Part shown: piece after piece, positions 9,910 through 18,995 of the stretch
Layout: every line of letters begins with the position of its first letter
Position numbering within the stretch: position 1 is the first letter of the stretch
Source of the DNA: Streptomyces sp. TG1A-8
Lineage (GTDB): Bacteria > Actinomycetota > Actinomycetes > Streptomycetales > Streptomycetaceae
Assembly: GCF_030499535.1 (NCBI RefSeq)
Contig: NZ_JASTLB010000001.1
Span: 496,001 to 560,000 of the forward strand
Length of the DNA: 64,000 nt
Reading direction: 5' to 3'
The notes under the pieces: generated by a model
Databases searched by the model: none
What the model saw: only the letters and a program-made list of their open reading frames with translations
Told to the model about the DNA's origin: nothing
Program-made: the position numbers and the translations under genes

Positions 9910-10560
9910 GTGGACACCAGCGGGCACACGGGCGGTCACGAGCGGCCCGGAGGCGGTCTTGCGCACGAGGAGTCGTTCCACCGTCCCCGCGACGCCCGGG
10001 CGACCCGCACCCGCATCCTCGACGCGGCCGGAGCGCTCTTCGCCGAACGCGGGTACGAGGGGGCCACGGTCCGCGACATCGCCGGCCGCGCCGGGGTCAA
10101 CCAGGCGCTGATATTCCGTTACTTCGGTTCCAAGCAGGCGCTGCTCACCGAGGTCATGGCGCAGGGGGGCAAGGAGCAGCTGACCAGCACGCCCCCGGAC
10201 CGGCTGTTCGAGACCGCCCTGCGGGGCGTTCTGGCGGGGGGCGGCGCGGCCGGCCCGGACCGGCTGCTGGCCGTCTACCTGCGCTCCATCGGCAGCGCCG
10301 ACGCCGCCCCCGACACGGTCCGCGCACTGGGCGACGAGTACGCCGCCGTGCTCGCCGCCCTCTCCCCCGCCGACGACAGCGGCCTGCGCGCCCAGCTCGC
10401 CATGGCCTGGCTGCTCGGCATCGGCCTGATGCGGGTGGTGGTCCACCAGGAACCCCTGGCGAGCGCGGAACCCGACGAGGTCTGCGCCCACGTCCTCACG
10501 GCACTCGAACAGCTCCTGGGCGGCGGGGAGGGGTCCGGTCGCGTCCGCCGGGCCGGCTGA
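9910..10560 (+). CDS. TetR-family repressor
   Basis: A 216-residue regulator starting with GTG after GGAAGGAG. The N-terminal HTH occupies about residues 30-78 (RILDAAGALFAERGYEGATV, DIAGRAGVNQALIFRYFGSK). The C-terminal part is a helical ligand and dimer domain of the TetR_C type. It has an unusual 30-residue Gly/His-rich N-terminal extension before the HTH; an internal start is possible but no better ribosome-binding site is seen. It probably binds the palindrome at 9792-9809 and controls the P450-ferredoxin operon and itself. Confidence 0.88.
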   Translation: MDTSGHTGGHERPGGGLAHEESFHRPRDARATRTRILDAAGALFAERGYEGATVRDIAGRAGVNQALIFRYFGSKQALLTEVMAQGGKEQLTSTPPDRLFETALRGVLAGGGAAGPDRLLAVYLRSIGSADAAPDTVRALGDEYAAVLAALSPADDSGLRAQLAMAWLLGIGLMRVVVHQEPLASAEPDEVCAHVLTALEQLLGGGEGSGRVRRAG

Positions 10561-10585
10561 GGCGGAGCGCGGTGCGGGCGCCGGG

Positions 10586-11779
10586 TCAGACGAAGGCGCT
10601 CTGCCCGGTGATCGCCTTGCCGACGATCAGCGTGTTCATCTCCCGGGTGCCTTCGAACGAGTAGATGGCCTCGGCGTCCGCGAAGAAGCGTGCGACGTCG
10701 TACTCCAGGACGATGCCGTTGCCGCCGAAGATCTCCCGGGCCCAGGCCACGACCTCGCGCATGCGGGCGGTGACGTGGGCCTTGGCGAGTGAGGAGTGCT
10801 CGTCCCGGAACACCCCGGCGTCCTGCAACCGGGCCAGTTGCGACAGCATGCCCCAGCTCGAGGTGATGTTGCCCAGGCTCTTGACCAGGAGGTCCTGGAC
10901 GAGCTGGAAGCCCGCGAGCGGCCGGCCGAACTGCTGCCGCTCGGTGGCGTAGCGCAGGGCCAGTTCGTAGGCGCCGATCATGACGCCGAGGGCCTGCCAG
11001 GCGACCCCGCTGCGCGTGGCCCGCAGGATCTCGGCGACGTCGCGGAAGGAGGACGCGTTCTGCAGGCGGTCCTCCTCCGGGACCCGGACGTCGGTGAGGG
11101 TGATGTCCGCGTTCTCGACGATGCGCAGGGAGGTCTTGTGGGCGATCTTCTCGGCCTTGAACCCCGGTGTGCCCCTGCCGACGACGAATCCCTTGACCTG
11201 GTCGTCCTCGACGTCCCGGGCCCACACGACGACGTGGTCGGCGAAGGTGGCGTTGCCGATCCAGCGCTTGGCCCCGTTGAGCACCCACGTGTCGCCGTCG
11301 CGCCGGGCGGTGGTGCGCATGCCGGCCGCTATGTCGGAGCCGTCGAGCGGCTCCGTGAGCGCGAAGGCGCCGATGGTGTCCATCCTCGCCATGCCGGGCA
11401 GCCAGCGGTCGCGCTGGGCCTGGTCGCCGCCGGCGTGGATCGCGTACATGGCGAGGCCGTTGTGCACGCCGAAGAAGGTGGCGACCGAAGCGTCGACACG
11501 GCTCATCTCCATCGCCATCATCCCCGTCAGCAGGTGGCCGGCGGCGGGGCCGTGCTCGCCGTAGCCCTCGTAGGGCAGCCCGACCAGACCGCTCTCACGG
11601 AACCGGGTGATCAGCTCTTCGGGGAAGGTGCCCTCGGCCCAGTGCCGGGCCACCAGGGGCTGGACCTCGTCGCGCATGAACGCCCGCGTCCTGAGCAGGA
11701 CCTTGCGCTCCTCCTCCGTCAAGGAGGCCTCGAAGTCGTAGAAGTCGGCGGCGTTGCGCTGTTCCGTGGGAGAAGTCAT
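10586..11779 (-). CDS. Acyl-CoA dehydrogenase, glutaryl-CoA dehydrogenase-like
   Basis: A 397-residue FAD flavoenzyme starting MTSPTEQRNAADFYDFE (ATG at 11779). It shows the three acyl-CoA dehydrogenase regions: an N-terminal helical domain, a middle beta domain (FALTEPLDGSDIAAGM, WIGNATFADHVVVWAR) and the C-terminal helical domain ending SFEGTREMNTLIVGKAITG. EGTREMN carries the catalytic Glu position used by glutaryl-CoA dehydrogenases. The reaction is alpha,beta-oxidation of a short acyl-CoA, possibly with decarboxylation; the substrate is not certain. It converges with the TetR gene, leaving only 25 bases between stops, and has no obvious operon partner. Confidence 0.88.
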   Translation of the reverse strand: MTSPTEQRNAADFYDFEASLTEEERKVLLRTRAFMRDEVQPLVARHWAEGTFPEELITRFRESGLVGLPYEGYGEHGPAAGHLLTGMMAMEMSRVDASVATFFGVHNGLAMYAIHAGGDQAQRDRWLPGMARMDTIGAFALTEPLDGSDIAAGMRTTARRDGDTWVLNGAKRWIGNATFADHVVVWARDVEDDQVKGFVVGRGTPGFKAEKIAHKTSLRIVENADITLTDVRVPEEDRLQNASSFRDVAEILRATRSGVAWQALGVMIGAYELALRYATERQQFGRPLAGFQLVQDLLVKSLGNITSSWGMLSQLARLQDAGVFRDEHSSLAKAHVTARMREVVAWAREIFGGNGIVLEYDVARFFADAEAIYSFEGTREMNTLIVGKAITGQSAFV

Positions 11780-12151
11780 GGGGCCCTTCTTCCACGCCCG
11801 CGCCGTGCGATGCGTGGCCGCGGCGGTGCCCTGCCCGTCCCCGCGCACAGCCCCTGCGGACGCCGAGCGGCTCACCGGCCGCCCGCCGGCCCGCACCACC
11901 GGGGGACCGTGAAGGACACGGCGCGCACCGGGCGGGGAACGGCCTGGGCGGCGGGCGGGGCCCCGCGCCGGTGCCACCGACGGCATCGCCCGGTACGCGG
12001 TCGGGTGCTCCTCGGAGCCGACCACGGACGCGCCCCCGAACCGGTCGCCGGGGGCGCGGGGCTCACGGTCGACGGCGAGCTGTCGCGGGCGGACCGGGAG
12101 GGCCCGGCAACGGCCCCGGGCTCCGGCCCTTGCGGGCAGGGGTCCGGCCCG
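11780..12151. other. Intergenic, no gene seen
   Basis: About 370 bases of GC-rich sequence with open frames in several directions but no recognisable protein or ribosome-binding site. It should hold the promoter of the acyl-CoA dehydrogenase gene and the end of the membrane protein gene. Confidence 0.5.
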
Positions 12152-13681
12152 TCACGAACCGGACCGCGGTACGGCGTAGTAGAGGCGCAGCCCGTCCAGC
12201 GGCACGGACGGCCAGTGGCGGGCGTACCCCGGCGGCCGGGAGTCCGGCGTCACCAGCGTGGCCACCGGGGTGTGCCGGGCGGTGCGGGTGATGGCGCCGG
12301 CCGTGCTGTTGGCGTTGTGCCCGGCGGTGGCGGCCGAGGAGCAGCCGGCGTAGAAGGCCACCGGAATGGCCTCGTGCCCGGTGAGCAGGCAGGGCGGGCG
12401 GACACCGAGGCCGTGCAGGGTGGCGGCGGTGCGGGACCAGGTCCGGTGGGACGTGGTGGTGTGGTCCACGGTGTGCGCCAGGACGACCAGTTGCACCGCG
12501 AGGTGGGCCGCGAGCCCGAGCGCCACCAGCGTCACGGCCACCGGCCGCGGGCCGCGGCGCGGCGCGGTCGCCAGGTGGACGAGCGCGTCGGCGACGGGGA
12601 TCGCGCACAGGGCGTAGGCGGGCAGCAGGAAGCGGGGCGCCGCGTAGCCGAGCATGAACAGGTAGGGGAAGGCGGCCGTCGCGGCGCAGGCGAGCGTCAG
12701 CAGGGTGGCCGTCGTCCGCCGGGCGCGGACCGCGACCGCCAGGCCGAGCACGGCGAGCAGGGGCAGGACGAACCACCAGGCGGTCACCGCCGGGTGGGGC
12801 GGCGGGACCGTGCACGGCCGGCACAGGGTCCGCCCGCCCAGGCTGCGCAGCTGGTCGTCGACGGCGAGGTGCAGTCCGAGGCCGCCCTGGATCTCCGATC
12901 CCTCGGCCAGGCGGCGGCCGAGCCCGCCGAAGCCGACGTACGCCTCGACCACCCATTCGGCCGCCCCGGCCGCCAGTCCGGCCAGGAGGACGAGCAGCGT
13001 GCGCCGGTGGCGGCGCGGCAGGCCGAGGGCGAGCAGCGGCAGGGTGACCCAGACCGCGTCCATGGGCCGCATCCACGCCATCAGCGCGCCGCTCACGGCC
13101 AGCCCCCACCACGCGGCCCGGTCCCGGCCCGGACCCCTCGCCCCGCTCACGCCGGGCGGACGGCCGGAGTCGGCGCGGGCGCGCAGGAAGCAGGCGACGG
13201 CGGCCAGGGCGCCGACGGCCACCCAGTAGTTGGGCATGGCCTGCGGGCCGTAGAAGAGGGTCACCCACAAGGAGGCGAACAGGGCACCGGCGAGGGTGAG
13301 GACGCGGACGGGGAAGAGCCCCCGCCACGCCCGCAGGGCCAGGAACAGGGCGAGCCCGGACAGGACCGCCAGGTGGACGCGCAGCAGGACCGTGGAGGAC
13401 GACCAGGAGGCGACGGGCGCGACGAGCAGGGTGACGCCCCGCGCGCGGGGTGCGCTGAAGTAGGCCGCGGGCGCGTGCCCGCTGACCTGGCTGACGTACA
13501 CCGTCTCGTCCCAGCCCAGGCCCATGCCCGGGCGGACGAGGAGGAGCTGGGCCAGGGTGAAGGCGGCCGCCAGGGCCGCCAGCGGCCGGTCGGCGCGGGT
13601 CCACCGGGTGCCCGCGGCGGCGCGGCGCGAGCGCTCGCGCCGGGTCCCGGCGAGTGTGGCGTGTGCGCTGTCGGCCATCAT
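12152..13681 (-). CDS. Polytopic membrane protein, GT39/ArnT-like glycosyltransferase fold
   Basis: A 509-residue integral membrane protein starting at one of two adjacent ATGs (13681 or 13678) behind GGAGGGG. About ten hydrophobic helices are visible, with an early acidic loop MGLGWDETVYVSQVSGHAP. A DE pair in the first external loop is typical of GT-C enzymes such as PMT/ArnT-type mannosyl- or arabinosyltransferases. A C-terminal extracytoplasmic domain (YAGCSSAATAGHNANSTAG) contains a lone Cys. Such enzymes transfer sugars from polyprenyl-phosphate on the outer membrane face. No sugar-activating gene is adjacent, so the substrate is unknown. The fold is assigned from topology and the DE loop only. 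Confidence 0.6.
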   Translation of the reverse strand: MMADSAHATLAGTRRERSRRAAAGTRWTRADRPLAALAAAFTLAQLLLVRPGMGLGWDETVYVSQVSGHAPAAYFSAPRARGVTLLVAPVASWSSSTVLLRVHLAVLSGLALFLALRAWRGLFPVRVLTLAGALFASLWVTLFYGPQAMPNYWVAVGALAAVACFLRARADSGRPPGVSGARGPGRDRAAWWGLAVSGALMAWMRPMDAVWVTLPLLALGLPRRHRRTLLVLLAGLAAGAAEWVVEAYVGFGGLGRRLAEGSEIQGGLGLHLAVDDQLRSLGGRTLCRPCTVPPPHPAVTAWWFVLPLLAVLGLAVAVRARRTTATLLTLACAATAAFPYLFMLGYAAPRFLLPAYALCAIPVADALVHLATAPRRGPRPVAVTLVALGLAAHLAVQLVVLAHTVDHTTTSHRTWSRTAATLHGLGVRPPCLLTGHEAIPVAFYAGCSSAATAGHNANSTAGAITRTARHTPVATLVTPDSRPPGYARHWPSVPLDGLRLYYAVPRSGS

Positions 13682-13930
13682 CACCCCTCCGTCCCCACGG
13701 CGTGCGGGATCGCTGGCTCCCGCAGCCCGCAGGGCCGAGGGCGGAGGCGGGGAGAACACGGCCAAATTAACGCGGACCGCTCGCTCCCGCCTCGCGGGCG
13801 CGGCCGGCCGGGCCACGGCCCCGCCGGTGGGGCGCACGGACGGCGCTCCCCGCCCTCCGCGGGATGCGCGCAGCGGCCTTCCGCGGCCGTCGCCCGGCTC
13901 CCGGCACCGGTCCGTCCCCGGCTCCCGCCC

Positions 13931-14622
13931 TCACCGGCGGCCCGCTCGTTCGGCGAGCGCGGCGTACCACTGGTGGGTGTCCCGCCCCGCGGGGCGGTCG
14001 TGTCCGTGCCTGTCCGCCTGCTGCCGTGCGATGCGCCGCAGTTCGCCGAGCGGATCGCGGCCGGGCGGCAGACGCCGGCCGGCCGGTGCCAGGGCGCGGG
14101 CGACGGTCAGGTACTTGTGGGTTTCGAGGGTGTCGGGGTGGTCGGGTCCCAGTTCGCGTGTTCGCCGGGCGGCGACCGCGTCGTATTCGTGTCCGGCTTC
14201 CCGCCAGCGTTCCTGGCAGGCGACGGCCCGGGCGAGCATGCACCGGATGTGCAGGCGCAGCGACGGGTCGGCGTGCGGGTGCTGCGCGATGCGGGCGCCG
14301 AGGTCGCGCAGCCGGGCCTCGCCTTCGGCGAAGCGGGCCGTCTTGACCGGGCCCGGCCCAGCGGGCGGCGGGTGGGGAACGTGTCCGGATGGCCGGGCCG
14401 TAGGTCCGTGCCTCGCCCCGGCCCGGTTCCTCCAGCAGGGCGGCCTGCCGGAAGCGGCCGGGTTCCAGGGTGCGCGGGCCTGCGCGCGGCGAACGCCGAG
14501 GACGGCCGGGCGAAGGGGGCCCAGGGTCGCCGCCAGCGGACCGGCGGTGTCCGCGAGCCTCTGCGCCGCGCGTTCGTGTCCGAACCGGTCGGCGGCCCGG
14601 CCTCCCACAGCACCTCGGTCAT
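13931..14622 (-). pseudogene. Decayed tetratricopeptide-repeat protein
   Basis: The reading starts as MTEVLWEA at 14622, shifts frame near 14595, and continues as QRLADTAGPLAATLGPLRPA. It then breaks again before a clean kinesin-light-chain-like TPR: RFAEGEARLRDLG ... CQERWREAGHEYD ... RELGPDHPDTLETHKYL. Fragments of a further repeat (RPGHPDTFPTRR) appear in another frame near 14380-14420. TPR/NB-ARC-like proteins of this kind are common regulators in Streptomyces and also accompany some peptide-modification systems. At least two frameshifts indicate a dead gene. It lies directly downstream of the small Cys-containing peptide gene. Confidence 0.6.
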
Positions 14623-14713
14623 GGTGTCGGCGCCTCCCGCGCGCGGTGCCGCCCCGCGGATCACCGGAAGGCACCCGGGCGCCGCCCGGGGTCCGTACCG
14701 GCCGCGGGCCGTG

Positions 14714-14869
14714 TCAGACGCAGTACCAGCCGATACAGGTGCTGGCCGCCGCGCCCGCGCGGTCCGGGATCTCCTGCTCCAGTTCGCCGATGACGAGGTC
14801 GGGCTCCTCCTCGGCGGACGGCCGGGTCTCCGGGCGGGCCTGTGCTTCGTGCGTGGTGGCCTGAATCAC
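14714..14869 (-). CDS. Small peptide, candidate RiPP precursor
   Basis: A 51-residue gene starting with GTG (14869-14867), with a strong AGGAGG exactly 6 bases upstream. The first three-quarters is acidic and leader-like (RPSAEEEPDLVIGELEQEI). It is followed by an Ala/Gly junction and the short C-terminus AAASTCIGWYCV, with Ser, Thr and two Cys in the last ten residues. An acidic, helix-prone leader ending in a small-residue site and a Cys/Ser/Thr core is the plan of ribosomally made, modified peptides such as lanthipeptides. It does not end in the F-x-S-x-x pattern of FxSxx peptides. No intact modifying enzyme is adjacent; neighbours are an ABC ATPase upstream and a decayed TPR gene downstream. 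The gene itself is well supported; the class is inference. Confidence 0.5.
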   Translation of the reverse strand: MIQATTHEAQARPETRPSAEEEPDLVIGELEQEIPDRAGAAASTCIGWYCV

Positions 14870-15021
14870 GATGATCCTCCTGGGGGCAAGAGACGATCGG
14901 GAGGTGACGCGCGACCCGGCCGAGCTTTAGGCGCCCGCGGACCGGCAGCGCAGGGTCCGCGTGCGTCAGTTTGCGCCAAGTAGCGCGCATGGGGTGCGAC
15001 TTGTCCCGCGGGTGCCGTCAC

Positions 15022-15903
<882 letters not shown>

Positions 15904-16154
15904 GCTCCTCTCGCCTCGACGGGATCACGGGGATCCCGGGAGCATCCTGCCGTCCGGGCGGCGGGGCCGTGAGACCGGCCCGGCCGGTATGCGCTCCCGG
16001 GCGGTGCGTCCGCGCACGCCTCGGGAACGCGCCCCCGGCGCACGCCGTATGCCGACGCGCAGGGGCGTGCACCCGAGGGCCCGCATCATCCGCCGCCCGC
16101 TCGGACAGCCTTAGGACACCCCTGCGGGCCCCTGATGACTGCTGAGGAGTTCCG

Positions 16155-16955
16155 GTGACGGATCGTGCGGAGTCGGTCGAATCGATGGAACAGCTCGCCA
16201 CGGTCTGGCGGGCCATGGTGCTCGACCGGAATCCGGAGGCGGACGTGCGGGACCTCCCGGGCATCGCCGTGCGCTGGGCCGACTGCCGGTTCGCGTTCTG
16301 GAACTGCGTCACGCTGACCGACACGGGAGCGGACGCCGGCCTGCTGGAGCGGCGCCTGCGCGAGGCGGTGGACGTCATGCGCTCGAAGCGGCGTCCCGGC
16401 TTCCTGTGGCTCTTCGAGGACCTGCTGGCCCCGGAGGCACGCGCGAGGCTGGAGCGGACCGCGGAGGAGGCGGGCCTCCAGTACGCCTTCCCCGGCACCG
16501 GCATGGCCGGCGACCTGCTCCCCCTTCCCGAACCGGCCCACCCCGAGCTGACCTTCGCGCGCGTGAGCACCGACGAGCACCTGCGGGCCTACGCCGACCT
16601 CAACTCGCGCGCCTACGGCTTCCCCCTGGAGGACGGCCGCGACGGGCTCGAAGGCTCCCGGCTGTGGAAGAAGGACGTGCACGCCTACCTGGGGCTGCGG
16701 GACGGGGTCCCGGTGACGTGCGCGGGAACGGTGGAGGCCGGGGGCCGCCTGTTCGTGGTGCTCGTCGCCACGCGCCCGGACTGCGAGCGCCGGGGCTACG
16801 GCGAGGCGGTGACCCGCAAGGCGCTGTACGAGGGCGCCCGGGCCACCGGTCTCACCCGCGCCACCCTGCACGCGACCGCGGCCGGGGCGCCGGTGTACCC
16901 GCGTATCGGTTTCAGGCCGAACTCACCGATCCGCTTCTACGGCCTGAAGGGCTGA
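16155..16955 (+). CDS. GNAT-family N-acetyltransferase
   Basis: A 266-residue protein starting with GTG behind GAGGAG. The C-terminal half carries the acetyl-CoA site: VLVATRPDCERRGYGEAVTRKAL (motif A, R-x-x-G-x-G/A variant) and HATAAGAPVYPRIGFR (motif B). The N-terminal half is a degenerate second GNAT-like lobe, so it is probably a two-lobed enzyme of the type found widely in Streptomyces. The substrate is unknown. It is transcribed away from the ABC ATPase gene across about 250 bases. Confidence 0.82.
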   Translation: MTDRAESVESMEQLATVWRAMVLDRNPEADVRDLPGIAVRWADCRFAFWNCVTLTDTGADAGLLERRLREAVDVMRSKRRPGFLWLFEDLLAPEARARLERTAEEAGLQYAFPGTGMAGDLLPLPEPAHPELTFARVSTDEHLRAYADLNSRAYGFPLEDGRDGLEGSRLWKKDVHAYLGLRDGVPVTCAGTVEAGGRLFVVLVATRPDCERRGYGEAVTRKALYEGARATGLTRATLHATAAGAPVYPRIGFRPNSPIRFYGLKG

Positions 16956-17054
16956 GCTCCCCCGGCGCCCGCACCTGCCCGCCGCGTGTCCCGCGGCGCC
17001 GGTGCCCGCGCGGGGACCCGGGGCACGACGACGTGGAACCGCAGGAGGAGAGAC

Positions 17055-17981
17055 ATGACCGACACCGTCCGAGTGGACGCCGACGGCGTGGTGGACGTGG
17101 GGCTGACCGCCCTGATGGCCGCCGCGGCGCGGGCCATCGAGGCGTCCCGGCCCGATGCGCTGGCCCGGGACACGTTCGCCGAGCACTTCGTCCGGGCGGC
17201 GCCCGCCTGCGCCGGCTGGCCGCGACGCCCGGAGGACGTGCCCGACGCGGAGGCCGATCCGCTGTGGGGCCGTCTGGCCCGCTTCTTCGCGCTGCGCACC
17301 CGGGTCTTCGACGACTTCCTGCTGTCCGGGGCCGCCGCCGGCAGCCGTCAGGTGGTCCTGCTCGGTGCCGGTCTCGACACCCGCGCCCACCGGTTGCCGT
17401 GGCCGGACGACTGCGTGGTCTTCGAGATCGACCGGGAGCAGGTGCTCGCCTTCAAGCAGTCCGTCCTGGACTCCCTGGGCGCCGCACCGCGTGCCGAGCG
17501 CGTCGCCGTCGCCGCCGACCTGCGCGAGGACTGGATCGGCGCGCTGGTCGCGGCCGGCTTCGATCCGGCACGGCCGTCGGTCTGGCTCGCCGAGGGGCTC
17601 CTGCCCTACCTGCCGCCGGCCGCCGAGCGGGAGGTCCTGGCGACCGTCCACGCCCACAGCGGCCCGGGCAGCGCGCTCGGCTGCGAGGTCAAGCACGGGG
17701 TGGACCCGGCCGGGCAGCGCGACTACCCCATCTACGCGGCGGCCCGCGAGAGGGCCGGCATCGACCTGCTCGCCCTGTTCAGCGCGGAGCCCCGTCCCGA
17801 CTCCGCCGCGGAGCTGGCCGCCCGCGGCTGGGCCACGTCCGTCCACAGTCCGTTCGACTTCACGCGCCGCCACGGCCGCGGCCCGCAGCCGGCCGAACAC
17901 GACGCGCTGGCCGCCAACCGCTGGATCCTCGCCACCCGCCCACCGGTCCGCCCTCCCGCGCGTCACCGCCTCGACGGGTGA
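17055..17981 (+). CDS. Class I SAM methyltransferase (leucine carboxyl methyltransferase / TIGR00027 family)
   Basis: A 308-residue enzyme with AGGAGGAG just before the ATG. Diagnostic parts are ARDTFAEHFVRAA near the N-terminus, LGAGLDTRAHRLPWP (the SAM-binding loop of this family), FEIDREQVLAFKQ, and WLAEGLLPYLPP. These proteins use SAM to methylate O or N atoms of small molecules and are abundant in mycobacteria and streptomycetes. The true acceptor is not known. A damaged paralogue lies at 37.6-38.5 kb on the other strand. It follows the GNAT gene by about 100 bases in the same direction. Confidence 0.88.
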   Translation: MTDTVRVDADGVVDVGLTALMAAAARAIEASRPDALARDTFAEHFVRAAPACAGWPRRPEDVPDAEADPLWGRLARFFALRTRVFDDFLLSGAAAGSRQVVLLGAGLDTRAHRLPWPDDCVVFEIDREQVLAFKQSVLDSLGAAPRAERVAVAADLREDWIGALVAAGFDPARPSVWLAEGLLPYLPPAAEREVLATVHAHSGPGSALGCEVKHGVDPAGQRDYPIYAAARERAGIDLLALFSAEPRPDSAAELAARGWATSVHSPFDFTRRHGRGPQPAEHDALAANRWILATRPPVRPPARHRLDG

Positions 17982-18060
17982 CGGTTGCCGTGTGAGCGTG
18001 GGGGCACCGAGTCGGGCGAGGAGCAGTCGGCTCCGCTCCCGACCCAGTGGAGGCCGCCCC

Positions 18061-18240
18061 GTGAAGAACGACGACGCCCCCGGCCGCGCCGCGGTCCGCC
18101 GGACGAAGTTCGGCAAGCCGCCCGAGCGCGTCCCCTACGCCGACATGACCACGGAGAAGCCCGTCGGTCCGAGGAACCCCGCAGGGGACGGGTACAGCCT
18201 CGAGGGATCGTGGAAGCACTTCTCCCGGCGCGGACGAGGC
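18061..18240 (+). CDS. Small hypothetical protein, 3' end probably altered
   Basis: A GTG start at 18061 lies 7 bases after GGAGG and opens a basic reading frame (VKNDDAPGRAAVRRTKFGK) with KPVGPRNPAGDGY and GSWKHFSRRG. The sequence looks coding up to about 18240. It then continues without a stop into what is clearly another gene's remnant, so the original stop seems lost. The family is not recognised. The end given is where the protein-like character fades. Confidence 0.35.
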
Positions 18241-18766
18241 GTCGGTACGCGAGATCACCGAGAACACCACCGCGCCCGGTGTCCGGCTCAAGACCTTCGT
18301 CCCGCCGGAGGCCCTCGAACCCTGGCTCGCCCCGGCTGGAGCCTCGCGGGTGGTGACGGTTTCCTGATGTGCGCCGGGTCCGCCCCGATCGACGCCCCCG
18401 AGGGCTACCGGGTGCGCGCCTGGACCCGTGCCGACGTCACCCGCGCCCTTGGTGCGCACCACCGGCGGTGCCTTCGCCGCACGCGGTCAGATCGCCGTCA
18501 CCGGCCCCACCGCCGTCGTCGACCGGGTGGAGACCGACCCGGCCCATCAGCGCCGTGGCCCGGGGCGCCTGGTGAGGCGCGCGCTCACCGGTGCCGCCGC
18601 GGACCGGGGTGCCGTGGCGGCCGTGCTGGGCGCGGCACCGGAGGGCCGGGCGCTGTACGAGAGCGCGGGGTGGCGCGTGCCGGCCCCGCTGACCGGCGGC
18701 GTGTCCCCCTCGGGCGGCGGTCGTCGAACGAGCGCGCCCGGGAGGCCCGCGGGCGGCGGCCGGTGA
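18233..18766 (+). pseudogene. Broken GNAT-family acetyltransferase
   Basis: Three frames together reconstruct a GNAT protein: DEASVREITENTTAPGVRLK to a stop at 18365, then MCAGSAPIDAPEGYRVRAWT from 18367, then TGGAFAARGQ followed by VVDRVETDPAHQRRGPGRLV (motif A, QRRGxG) and GRALYESAGWRV (motif B). The first break is a TGATG stop/start overlap and the second is a one-base insertion near 18450. At least two lesions make function unlikely. Confidence 0.6.
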
Positions 18767-18875
18767 CGTGACCGGCCGGTGGCACAGCCCCGTCGGCGGC
18801 GCGTCAGTGCGGGGTCAGCGGGGCCTGCCACGGTGGTGACCGTGAACGGCACGGGAGACCGGGGGCCGGACACGG

Positions 18876-18971
<96 letters not shown>

Positions 18972-18995
18972 GCACGACCGTCCTCGGCACGCCGG

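Noticed and set aside
14714..14869. FxSxx-COOH type peptide system because of the adjacent TPR gene
   Set aside because: The peptide ends YCV and lacks the F-x-S-x-x C-terminus, and no radical SAM gene is adjacent.
10796..14983. A 1395-codon plus-strand frame
   Set aside because: It runs antisense through the acyl-CoA dehydrogenase, membrane protein and TPR remnant and has no recognisable domain.
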